In this document: positions 36,240 to 45,388 of the stretch, piece by piece
Numbering within the stretch: position 1 is the stretch's first letter
Layout of the letters: each line of letters begins with the position of its first letter
Assembly: GCA_001771065.1 (NCBI GenBank)
Contig: MESQ01000005.1
Location: forward strand, 1-64,000
DNA: 64,000 bases
Source of the DNA: Burkholderiales bacterium RIFOXYD12_FULL_59_19
GTDB lineage: Bacteria; Pseudomonadota; Gammaproteobacteria; Burkholderiales; Burkholderiaceae_C
Direction: 5' to 3'
Position numbers and translations under genes: made by a program
Notes under the pieces: generated by a model
The model's database searches: none
Told to the model about the DNA's origin: nothing
What the model saw: the letters and a program-made list of their open reading frames with translations, nothing else

Positions 36240-38177
36240 TCACCGACGTGACAGGGTGACCCAGGCTTGCGTGAGTTGCCCGACCAGGTCTTGCGGTTGG
36301 TGCACCATGGCGTAGCCGTTCTGGCCAAATAGCATGGGCAGGTAATCGTGTGCTTTCTCATCAATGGTGACGCAAAACGGGATCAACCCGGCAACGTGCG
36401 CCTCACGCACCGCCTGGCGCGTGTCTTCCAGACCGTAGCGGCCTTCGTAGACGTCCAGGTCGTTGGGTTTGCCGTCGGTGAGCAGCATCAGCAGGCGCTT
36501 GCGCTCGGGGCGGTTGGCCAATTGCAAGGTGGCGTGGCGAATGGCTGCGCCCATGCGGGTGTAATAACCGGGTTTGACGGCACCAACGCGAGCACGGCTG
36601 GCATCGTTCCAGGACTCATCAAAGGTTTTGAGGTGCTGCATACGCACATGCTGGCGGCGCACCGAGCTGAAACCCCAGATGGCGAACGGATCACCGGCGG
36701 CGTGCAGCGCTTCACCAAACACAAATAACGCGTCGCGGATCACATCGATGACCCGCGCTTGTTCCGTAGCGTAGGCATCGGTGGACAAGGACAGATCGGC
36801 CATCAACAGTGTCGCCAGGCTGCGGTCCAGCCGGGCCCGGCGCGTGTAGATCGGCGGCGTGTCGCTGCACGGGGTGGCAGCGTCCAGTTGGTCAGCATGA
36901 AAACGCACCCAGGCGTCCAGGTCAATCTCATCGCCGCTGTCCTGGCCATACACGGCGCGTGGGGCGTCGCGCAGGGTTTCCAGGCGGCGGCGCAGTCGCC
37001 TGGCGGTCAGGCGCAGGGCCACTGAGGGTGTGAATGGCGCGCAATGTTGCGCCTGCATCACCTGCACCAGGCAATGCCCTGGCTGCAGTATGGCACGTCG
37101 ATAGTCCCACTCCGGCAGGGTCATGCCGGGGCCGACGGGTGTATCGTCGGCGCTGCTGCTGGGCAAATCCAAGTCGAATTTGACCCGCGAGGCCAAGGTT
37201 TGCCCATCGGGGGCAACCGACAGCTTGTCCATGTCGTTGGCGGCGTTCAGGGCGTTGCCGTCTTCCTCGTCGTCGGTACTGCGGTTGACGGGCACCATTT
37301 CGCTCCACGACATAAGGGCTTCGGCACGAAACGGCAACACCATGGCGTTGCGGCTTTGTTCGTGCGAGGTGGCCTGGGTGCGGCGGCGCTGCTTGTCCTT
37401 GAGCGCGGCGGCTTGCTGGTTGGCCTCGGCGCCTTTCTGACCGGGTGGACGATCGGTTGCTGGGCTGGCCGTGGCGCTCAGCCATAGCCACACGGCGGCC
37501 ACATCCTGAGGTTGATACTGACCGTAGACTTGATCCCCTGTAGGGTCGACTTCAATCGACCATGGCGGACTGAAGTCCGCCCTACAAAAGTCCCTCCAGA
37601 GCCTGCTTGCGTGATTTGTTTCATGATGTTTTGGAGCGGACACCACCGTGGCGCGAAAAGCCGACTGAACAGCAGCCTCGGCCTGTGCCTTTTCCCCGCC
37701 AAGCCGGTCCACATTCGGGCGTTGTGCCAGGTGGGCCTGCAACAGCGCCTGGTATCTTGCGGCAAAGCCGGGAAACTGCGCCAGCACCTTTTGGCTCGCC
37801 ATCAGGTTGTCTGTGATCCAGTCACCGCGATGAACAAAACACGCCGACAACATGGCCAGCCAGAGGTACAGGTCACGGTTCAGTTGCACAGTGTCAAACA
37901 CGGCGAGTGTGGCGGGGAGTGCAAGCACATCCGGCTCCAGCTGGGCCGTGTCGGCACGTTGGCCGCTACCCGCCAGCTTTTGCAACCAGTGTCGCTGGCC
38001 GCCGACTGCCTGCATGGAGGCAGGTGTTAAACGCAGCGCGGCGGGGCCACCGGCGGTGCGGAAGAAAATAGCAATGCACTTTTGCATGTCCTGCAGTTGC
38101 ACCGCCGCCCCCGGGTGATCCAGGCGGGTCACTTTGGTGATGGCCTGGTGCCACCAGCGGCCGACCCGTTCTTCCAT
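36240..38177 (-). CDS. norD: NorD, von Willebrand factor A protein for NO reductase activation
   Basis: A 645-residue cytoplasmic protein that works with the ATPase NorQ to mature NorCB. The C-terminal VWA domain (~435-640) has the MIDAS-type motif LLMADLSLSTDAYA and later MLLTDGKPNDLD. The ATG overlaps the TGA of the upstream 4Fe-4S protein gene. A GTAG-type palindrome doublet (37540-37585) runs through the coding sequence and is read in frame as part of CRADFSPPWSIEVDPTG (around residues 200-215). The frame is uninterrupted, so the gene appears functional. Confidence 0.9.
   Translation of the reverse strand: MEERVGRWWHQAITKVTRLDHPGAAVQLQDMQKCIAIFFRTAGGPAALRLTPASMQAVGGQRHWLQKLAGSGQRADTAQLEPDVLALPATLAVFDTVQLNRDLYLWLAMLSACFVHRGDWITDNLMASQKVLAQFPGFAARYQALLQAHLAQRPNVDRLGGEKAQAEAAVQSAFRATVVSAPKHHETNHASRLWRDFCRADFSPPWSIEVDPTGDQVYGQYQPQDVAAVWLWLSATASPATDRPPGQKGAEANQQAAALKDKQRRRTQATSHEQSRNAMVLPFRAEALMSWSEMVPVNRSTDDEEDGNALNAANDMDKLSVAPDGQTLASRVKFDLDLPSSSADDTPVGPGMTLPEWDYRRAILQPGHCLVQVMQAQHCAPFTPSVALRLTARRLRRRLETLRDAPRAVYGQDSGDEIDLDAWVRFHADQLDAATPCSDTPPIYTRRARLDRSLATLLMADLSLSTDAYATEQARVIDVIRDALFVFGEALHAAGDPFAIWGFSSVRRQHVRMQHLKTFDESWNDASRARVGAVKPGYYTRMGAAIRHATLQLANRPERKRLLMLLTDGKPNDLDVYEGRYGLEDTRQAVREAHVAGLIPFCVTIDEKAHDYLPMLFGQNGYAMVHQPQDLVGQLTQAWVTLSRR
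37540..37585. repeat. REP doublet (REPIN-like) inside norD
   Basis: GTAG followed by hairpin GGTCGA-CTTCAA-TCGACC, a four-base ATGG spacer, then hairpin GGCGGACT-GA-AGTCCGCC followed by CTAC. The two units are inverted relative to each other, with the GTAG feet outside, the geometry of REPINs mobilised by RAYT-type transposases. Such elements are normally intergenic; here it is translated in frame. No RAYT gene is in the window. Confidence 0.72.
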
Positions 38178-39142
38178 CAGTGACGCTCCTTTTGCTCGCG
38201 CTGGCGTTGGCGCAAGGTTTCACGCAAGGCTTCCACACCCACCTGCCATTCCAGCGTAGGTGTGCGCTGCTGCGCTTGCTGGGTGGCATCACATGCGGTC
38301 AAGCATTGGCCGCATTGCACACAGGAAAACATCATGCGCTTGATGTTGCGCGGGTTCAGGCGCATGGGACAGGCATTGTCACAAGCGGAACCGCGCGGGG
38401 TGTCGCAGGTTTTGCACTCGCGCGCACGCTCACGGGTAAAAGCCACCACCATGCCTTTGGGGTTGGCCATCCAGGCCAGGCTCTGGAATAAACCCACAGC
38501 GCAGCCAAAGCGGCAAAACAAGTGGCGGGCAAACGCAAATTCCAGCGTAAAGACCGTGCTGGCAATCAGCAAAAATCGGGTTTGATTGGGCGTCAACGTG
38601 CCTTCTGTCAAACCACCCCAAATCACCGCAGGCGGAAGCAAATAAGTGAGCAGCGTGATGGCCCAAATAAAGCCCATCAGGGCACAACTCAAGGCAAACA
38701 GCGGCCACCAGCCTGCATGGGGGGTAGCGCCCGGTCTGGGGGTGGGGCTTTTGTCCCAGATACTCAATTTGCCGCAGGCACGGTGCAGCAGCTTGTTGAG
38801 CATCTCCACCATCGAAAAATGGGGGCATAACCAGCCGCAATAAAGGCGACCATAACGGTAGGCCACACCCAGAAACACGGTCACCACCAGCAAGCCGGGC
38901 ACAAAGGCACGCCAAACCAGTTGCAGTGCGGCATCGGTCGCGCTGATTTGCCCGTTGGTCAAGGCGTCAATGCCTAACGACCAGCGCTGCCCCAAAAACC
39001 AGAGCTGGGTGTCGGTCAAGTCAAAGCGCAACAGGTTCAGCGCCGGAGCCAGCACAAACAGCGTAAAAAAACCAAGTTGTGTCGCCAACCGCCACTGCTG
39101 CAAGCGTGCAGGGGCGAGTTTGCCGGGCTTTGACTGCTTCAT
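38177..39142 (-). CDS. 4Fe-4S membrane polyferredoxin in the nor operon
   Basis: A 321-residue protein with about five membrane helices and a CcoG/NapH/NosR-like core. RLYCGWLCPHFSMVEML and HLFCRFGCAVGLFQSL lie at the membrane. Soluble-side cysteines follow in CKTCDTPRGSACDNACPM and CVQCGQCLTACD. It lacks the C-terminal Ig-like domain of CcoG. It lies between norQ and norD, overlapping norD by one base. The likely job is electron or metal delivery during NorCB assembly. It is not one of the classical norCBQDEF genes. Confidence 0.78.
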   Translation of the reverse strand: MKQSKPGKLAPARLQQWRLATQLGFFTLFVLAPALNLLRFDLTDTQLWFLGQRWSLGIDALTNGQISATDAALQLVWRAFVPGLLVVTVFLGVAYRYGRLYCGWLCPHFSMVEMLNKLLHRACGKLSIWDKSPTPRPGATPHAGWWPLFALSCALMGFIWAITLLTYLLPPAVIWGGLTEGTLTPNQTRFLLIASTVFTLEFAFARHLFCRFGCAVGLFQSLAWMANPKGMVVAFTRERARECKTCDTPRGSACDNACPMRLNPRNIKRMMFSCVQCGQCLTACDATQQAQQRTPTLEWQVGVEALRETLRQRQREQKERH

Positions 39143-39160
39143 GGGATGGTCTGAAACGCG

Positions 39161-39949
39161 TCAGGCGGCATCGCCAAACAGTGCACGCACCACTTCAGCC
39201 AGGGCCTGCGCCGTGGCAATGTCATCGGTCAGCGCATCAATGATGGCGGCCTGACAGGCGATTTGCAACGGGAGTCCGGACGCGATCAGCCTTCCCGCAG
39301 ACACCAGCAAGCGGGTGCTGGCGGTTTCTTCCAGGTCATGCTCTGTGAGCGAGCGCAAGGCCTTGGCCAACTGCACCAGCTGTTTGGCCTGTGTCTCGGA
39401 AATACCGGCCTCGTTTTGCACAATGCCCTCCTCGACCTTTGGGCTGGGATAGTTCATGCTCAGGCTGACAAAGCGCTGCCGGGTGCTGGGTTTCAAGCCC
39501 TTGAGCAGATTCTGATAACCGGGGTTGTACGAAATCACCAGCATGAACTCTGGCGGCGCCGCCAGCTCTTCGCCGGTGCGCTCAATCGGCAAAATGCGCC
39601 GGTCGTCGGCCAGCGGGTGCAGCACCACCGTGGTGTCCTTGCGCGCCTCCACCACCTCGTCAAGGTAACAGATCGCCCCCAGGCGCACGGCCCGGGCCAG
39701 GGGTCCGTCGGACCACTGCGTGCTGCCGTTGCCAATCAGAAAGCGCCCCACCAGGTCGGCCGCACTCAGGTCATCGTGGCATGACACCGTGACCAATGGC
39801 CGCTTGAGGCGCGCCGCCATGTGCTCGACAAAGCGGGTTTTGCCGCACCCGGTCGGACCCTTGATGAGCAGTGGCAATTGCTTGCGCCAGGCATGTTCAA
39901 ACAAGGTACATTCACCTGCCTGCTCGGCGTAAAAAGGAAGGAGGGACAT
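39161..39949 (-). CDS. norQ: NorQ/CbbQ-type MoxR AAA+ ATPase
   Basis: A 262-residue chaperone-like ATPase that, with NorD, activates NO reductase. Walker A is KGPTGCGKTRFVEHMA, followed by VSCHDDLSAADLVGRFL. Walker B is GAICYLDEVVEARKDTTVVLHPLADDRR, and sensor/arginine motifs lie near NPGYQNLLKGLKPSTRQRF. A C-terminal CbbQ-type extension is present. It lies 10 bases after norB. Confidence 0.93.
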   Translation of the reverse strand: MSLLPFYAEQAGECTLFEHAWRKQLPLLIKGPTGCGKTRFVEHMAARLKRPLVTVSCHDDLSAADLVGRFLIGNGSTQWSDGPLARAVRLGAICYLDEVVEARKDTTVVLHPLADDRRILPIERTGEELAAPPEFMLVISYNPGYQNLLKGLKPSTRQRFVSLSMNYPSPKVEEGIVQNEAGISETQAKQLVQLAKALRSLTEHDLEETASTRLLVSAGRLIASGLPLQIACQAAIIDALTDDIATAQALAEVVRALFGDAA

Positions 39950-39959
39950 GCTCTGAAAC

Positions 39960-41417
<1,458 letters not shown>

Positions 41418-41435
41418 TCAGACTGATTTCTCTGA

Positions 41436-41873
41436 TCAGCCTTCGATGTTCGGTGGCCAGTTTTCGGTGTTCACGTTGTTGGTCCAACGCAAAAACTCCA
41501 CCAGGTCATTGAGCTGCTCTTCGGTAAAGTTGAACTGCGGCATCTGGCGGCGCCCAGGAATATGCGTCGGTTGCGCAGCGATCCAGGCCTTGATGAAGTC
41601 CGGACCGCGACGTTTGTAGACGTTGCCCAGTTCGGGGGCAAAGTAGGCGCCTTCACCCAGCAGGGTGTGGCAGCCAATGCAGTTGCGCGTTTCCCAGAGT
41701 TTCTTACCGTTGATGACGGCCGGCGTGATGGCTTCGGCGTTGGAGCGGAACGGGATCTTGCGTTCGCTGTCAAATATCAGTGCCGCAAAAACAAAGATAA
41801 AAAAGACCGACCCGCCATAAAACATGTTGCGGGCCATCTGCTTGGTAAAGCCACTGGCTTTGACTTGGTTCAT
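41436..41873 (-). CDS. norC: Nitric oxide reductase cytochrome c subunit
   Basis: A 145-residue membrane-anchored cytochrome c feeding electrons to NorB. One N-terminal helix (ARNMFYGGSVFFIFVFAALIF) leads to a periplasmic domain with a CIGCH haem site and distal methionine, probably in GRRQMPQFNF. The ATG at 41873 (MNQVKASGF) has GGAG about nine bases upstream; the frame is open further upstream into the DUF2249 gene. Confidence 0.95.
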   Translation of the reverse strand: MNQVKASGFTKQMARNMFYGGSVFFIFVFAALIFDSERKIPFRSNAEAITPAVINGKKLWETRNCIGCHTLLGEGAYFAPELGNVYKRRGPDFIKAWIAAQPTHIPGRRQMPQFNFTEEQLNDLVEFLRWTNNVNTENWPPNIEG

Positions 41874-41919
41874 CGTGTGAATCTCCAAAAATAAGGGTTG
41901 AAAAGAGGCTGATGCCCGG

Positions 41920-42180
41920 TCAAATTCGGGCGAAGTCAATCACGATGGCACCCGGCTCACGCTGCACATAGGCAATGGACACCGCATCGCCATAACGGGC
42001 GCTGAGTTGATGCAGCAAGGGAATCGGGTCGTGGTCATTGCAAAAGCGCATGGTTTCGCCAGCTTGCAGCGCCTCCAGCGCGCCAAAAATTGCAGCGTGA
42101 CGAAAGCGTTTGGCCACACTGCGGGCATCAAATGCGTAAATGGCCTCAGGGGTCACGTGACCGGTTGCACAGGAACTCAT
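41920..42180 (-). CDS. DUF2249 family protein, first gene of the nor operon
   Basis: An 86-residue protein of the DUF2249 family (AIYAFDARSVAKRFRHAAIFGALEALQAGETMRFCNDHDPIPLLHQL), with the conserved HDPxPLL motif. Similar proteins often accompany denitrification and haem-handling genes; activity is unknown. It starts 22 bases below a strong NsrR box and lies 46 bases ahead of norC, so it leads the operon. Confidence 0.82.
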   Translation of the reverse strand: MSSCATGHVTPEAIYAFDARSVAKRFRHAAIFGALEALQAGETMRFCNDHDPIPLLHQLSARYGDAVSIAYVQREPGAIVIDFARI

Positions 42181-42202
42181 GGTTTGTCTCCAAGTAAATT
42201 TA

Positions 42203-42225
42203 AAGATTCATTGTAAATGCATCAA
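42203..42225. promoter_or_regulatory. NsrR operator of the nor operon
   Basis: On the minus strand the 23 bases match the NsrR consensus (AAGATGCATTTAAAATGCATCTT) at 19 positions. It overlaps a likely TACAAT -10 element and lies 22 bases before the DUF2249 ATG, so NsrR should block transcription until NO appears. Confidence 0.8.
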
Positions 42226-42262
42226 TTAGGTTTCAAGCAAAAAATAGCGCCAAAATCCTGCC

Positions 42263-42282
42263 ACTAGTTCTTCAGAACTAGT
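42263..42282. promoter_or_regulatory. Perfect palindrome upstream of narK1
   Basis: ACTAGTTCT-TC-AGAACTAGT, with nine-base perfect arms. A degenerate second copy of the left arm (CTAGTTC-N2-AATTCTG) starts at 42298, 34 bases on, about three helical turns. It does not match FNR, NsrR or NarL motifs known to me. It lies 110 bases upstream of narK1 and is also upstream of the divergent nor operon. Confidence 0.65.
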
Positions 42283-42392
42283 CCCTTCAATTGGCCCCTA
42301 GTTCCAAATTCTGCTGACACACGTTCCACAGAGGGATACCGCAAAAGCGCCACCAAACCTACAGTCTTGCCATACAAAAAGGAGTTTTTGAT

Positions 42393-43661
42393 ATGACCAA
42401 GAAAGGGCAAGCCCTCTCCGTGCTGATCGTCAGCACCTTCGCCTTCACCGTATGTTTCATGGTGTGGATGATGTTTGCGGTGATCGGCATTCCGATCAAG
42501 AAAACGCTTGACCTTAATTCGACCCAGTTTGGTTTGCTGATGGCCACGCCGGTACTGACGGGGTCACTGATCCGGGTCCCGCTGGGCATCTGGACCGACA
42601 GGTTTGGTGGCCGCATTGTGATGACCTTGCTGATGGCGTCGACCGTACCGGCCATTTGGCTGATGTCGTATGCCACCGAGTTCTGGCAGTACCTGGCCAT
42701 TGGTCTTTTCGTTGGTCTCGCAGGCGGTTCTTTCTCGGTTGGCACGCCTTACGTTGCACGCTGGTTCCCGAAAAACCAGCAGGGTTTCGCCATGGGCATT
42801 TACGGTGCAGGCAACTCAGGCGCTGCGGTCAACAAGTTTCTGGCACCGGCCCTGGTGGTTGGGTTTGGCTGGACCATGGTGCCCCAGGTGTACGCCGCCA
42901 TCATGCTGGGCACGGTGATTTTGTTCTGGTTCTTCAGCCACAGTGACCCGGCCCACCTGGTGCCCAGCCATGTCACGTTTCGCGACCAGCTCAAGTCGCT
43001 GAAAGACCCCAAGGTCATCAAATACTGCCAGTACTACAGCATTGTGTTTGGCGGCTACGTGGCACTGTCCTTGTGGATGGTGCAGTACTACGTGGGCGAA
43101 TTTGGCCTGGACATCCGCACCGCCGCCCTGCTGGCCGCCTGCTTCTCGCTGCCCGGCGGTGTCTTGCGCGCCGTGGGTGGCTGGTTGTCTGACAAATACG
43201 GTGCCCATGCCATGACCTGGTGGGTGCTGTGGGTGAGCTGGGTCTGCCTGTTTTTGCTGAGCTACCCACAAACCGATTTCACCATTGCCACCGTCGACGG
43301 TCCCAAAACCTTTCACGTCGGCCTGAACGTCTACCTGTTCACCCTGTTGATGTTCACGCTGGGTATTGCCTGGGCCTTTGGCAAGGCCAGCGTCTTCAAG
43401 TACATCAGTGACGACTATCCCGACAACATCGGCACCATCAGCGGCATCGTCGGTCTGGCCGGCGGCATGGGCGGCTTTCTGCTGCCCATCATGTTCGGCG
43501 CCCTGATGGACCTGACCGGCATCCGCTCCAGCGCCTTCATGCTGATGTACGGCGTGGTCTGGGTGTCGCTGATCTGGATGTACTGGACCGAAGTGCGTGC
43601 CAAGGAATACCTGGCCCACAAGAGCCCACCAGAGCTACACGCACAAATTATTTCCAACTGA
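42393..43661 (+). CDS. narK1: NarK1-type MFS nitrate transporter
   Basis: A 422-residue, 12-helix transporter of the NNP family, type I, thought to take up nitrate with protons at the onset of nitrate respiration. Signatures are VPLGIWTDRFGGR, GNSGAAVNKFLAP and GIVGLAGGMGGFLLP. AAGGAG precedes the ATG. It forms a unit with narK2, eight bases downstream. A palindromic operator candidate lies upstream. Confidence 0.92.
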   Translation: MTKKGQALSVLIVSTFAFTVCFMVWMMFAVIGIPIKKTLDLNSTQFGLLMATPVLTGSLIRVPLGIWTDRFGGRIVMTLLMASTVPAIWLMSYATEFWQYLAIGLFVGLAGGSFSVGTPYVARWFPKNQQGFAMGIYGAGNSGAAVNKFLAPALVVGFGWTMVPQVYAAIMLGTVILFWFFSHSDPAHLVPSHVTFRDQLKSLKDPKVIKYCQYYSIVFGGYVALSLWMVQYYVGEFGLDIRTAALLAACFSLPGGVLRAVGGWLSDKYGAHAMTWWVLWVSWVCLFLLSYPQTDFTIATVDGPKTFHVGLNVYLFTLLMFTLGIAWAFGKASVFKYISDDYPDNIGTISGIVGLAGGMGGFLLPIMFGALMDLTGIRSSAFMLMYGVVWVSLIWMYWTEVRAKEYLAHKSPPELHAQIISN

Positions 43662-43669
43662 AAGAACCT

Positions 43670-45298
43670 ATGAGCAATACAAAAGCATCAGGCGCTGACA
43701 TTGTCGATTGGCGAGCGGAAGACACCCAGTTCTGGGAGACCACCGGTAAAAAAATCGCTTACCGCAATTTGTGGATATCCGTTCCGGCGCTGCTGTGTGG
43801 CTTTGCCGTGTGGGGCATGTGGGGCATCATCACGGTGCAAATGCTCAACCTGGGTTTTCCGTTTACCCAGGCCGAGTTGTTCACGCTGACCGCCATCGCT
43901 GGCATTTCGGGTGCCACCATGCGCATTCCGGCATCTTTCCTGATTCGGCTGGCTGGAGGGCGCAACACCATTTTCTTGACCACCGCCATGTTGCTGGCCC
44001 CTGCCATTGGCACCGGGGTCGTGCTGCAGCACCCCGATTGGCCCTTGTGGACATTTCAGTTGATGGCACTGTGGTCAGGCGTTGGCGGTGGCAATTTTGC
44101 CAGTTCCATGTCCAATATCAGCACTTTTTTCCCCAAGCGGCTGCAGGGCACAGGTCTGGGCCTGAATGCCGGTCTGGGCAACTTTGGTGTCACAACGATG
44201 CAGATTGTGATTCCTTTGGTCATGACCGTCGGCCTGTTTGGTGATTTTGGTGGTGTGTCAACCCAGTTGGTAAAGGACAGTGGCTGGATCTTCGGCAAGA
44301 TCGTCGCTGGAACGCCTACATGGATCCAGAACGCCGGTTTTGCCTGGGTGGTATCGCTGGTGCCTCTGTCCATCCTGTGCTGGTTCGGCATGAACAACCT
44401 GAAGACGGTGTCGCCCAACACCGGCTCGTCGCTGGTGGCCTTCGCCAAGATCACCTACCTGTACACGCTGGCTTTTGTGCCGGCGATCTTCATGCTCTAC
44501 CTCTACTTGCCCAAGCCCACCGGCCTGGGCCTGCTGAGCATGTGGGTGGCGATCCCGCTGGACGTGATACTGGCGCTGGGCATGATGAAGCTGGCCGCCT
44601 TCGGCGAGATGAAGGAAGGCGTGAAGAAGCAGTTCGCGATCTTCAGCAACAAGCACACCTGGTCGCTCACCGCGCTGTACATCGTCACCTTCGGTTCGTT
44701 TATCGGCTTCTCGATGGCGCTGCCGCTCGCCATCACGGTGATCTTCGGCTACCAGCATGTGCCCGACGCGGCCGGCGTACTGCAGCACACGCTGAAGAAC
44801 CCGAACGCACCGTCGGCGCTGACTTACGCGTGGATGGGCCCCTTCATCGGTGCGGCGGTGCGCCCGTTGGGCGGCTGGATCTCCGACAAGCTGGGCGGCT
44901 CGATCGTCACCCAGGTGATCTCGGTGGTGATGGCGGTGGCTTCGGTGTGGGTGGGCTACGTGATGATGCAGGCCTACGGCTCGGCCACGCCCGAGCAGTA
45001 CTTCCCGATGTTCCTGGGCCTGTTCATGGTGCTGTTCTTCGCCAGCGGCATCGGCAACGGCAGCACCTTCCGCACCATCGGCGTGATCTTCGACCGCACC
45101 CAGGCCGGCCCGGTGCTGGGCTGGACCTCGGCCATCGCGGCTTACGGCGCCTTCATCGCGCCGGTGGTCATCGGCGCGCAAATCAAAGCCGGCACGCCGC
45201 AGTACGCGATGTACGGCTTCGCGATCTTTTACGCGGTGTGCCTGGTGCTGAACTGGTGGTTCTATTTGCGTAGCGGGTCGGAGATCAAAAACCCGTGA
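43670..45298 (+). CDS. narK2: NarK2-type nitrate/nitrite antiporter, mosaic codon usage
   Basis: A 542-residue NNP-family transporter resembling type II NarK nitrate/nitrite antiporters. It has the IPASFLIRLAGGRNT and GLNAGLGNFGV motifs and the later GAAVRPLGGWISDKLGGSI and GIGNGSTFRTIGVIF. About 12 helices plus a long central loop fit the class. From about base 44390 to the end nearly every third position is G or C and TCG/GCG codons abound, unlike the first 700 bases, pointing to recombination with a higher-GC relative. The reading frame is intact. Confidence 0.92.
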   Translation: MSNTKASGADIVDWRAEDTQFWETTGKKIAYRNLWISVPALLCGFAVWGMWGIITVQMLNLGFPFTQAELFTLTAIAGISGATMRIPASFLIRLAGGRNTIFLTTAMLLAPAIGTGVVLQHPDWPLWTFQLMALWSGVGGGNFASSMSNISTFFPKRLQGTGLGLNAGLGNFGVTTMQIVIPLVMTVGLFGDFGGVSTQLVKDSGWIFGKIVAGTPTWIQNAGFAWVVSLVPLSILCWFGMNNLKTVSPNTGSSLVAFAKITYLYTLAFVPAIFMLYLYLPKPTGLGLLSMWVAIPLDVILALGMMKLAAFGEMKEGVKKQFAIFSNKHTWSLTALYIVTFGSFIGFSMALPLAITVIFGYQHVPDAAGVLQHTLKNPNAPSALTYAWMGPFIGAAVRPLGGWISDKLGGSIVTQVISVVMAVASVWVGYVMMQAYGSATPEQYFPMFLGLFMVLFFASGIGNGSTFRTIGVIFDRTQAGPVLGWTSAIAAYGAFIAPVVIGAQIKAGTPQYAMYGFAIFYAVCLVLNWWFYLRSGSEIKNP

Positions 45299-45388
45299 CC
45301 TGTTTGACTGTCATTGCGAGCGCGGCAATCGATGCCTCCTCACAGTGACAACACGAAGTTTTCATATCAATTTTTACAGAGGCAACCC

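Noticed and set aside
44258..45273. Long open frames on both strands overlapping the second half of narK2
   Set aside because: They arise because the region is very GC-rich at third positions. The narK2 frame encodes a recognisable transporter throughout, while the others give Arg/His-rich nonsense.
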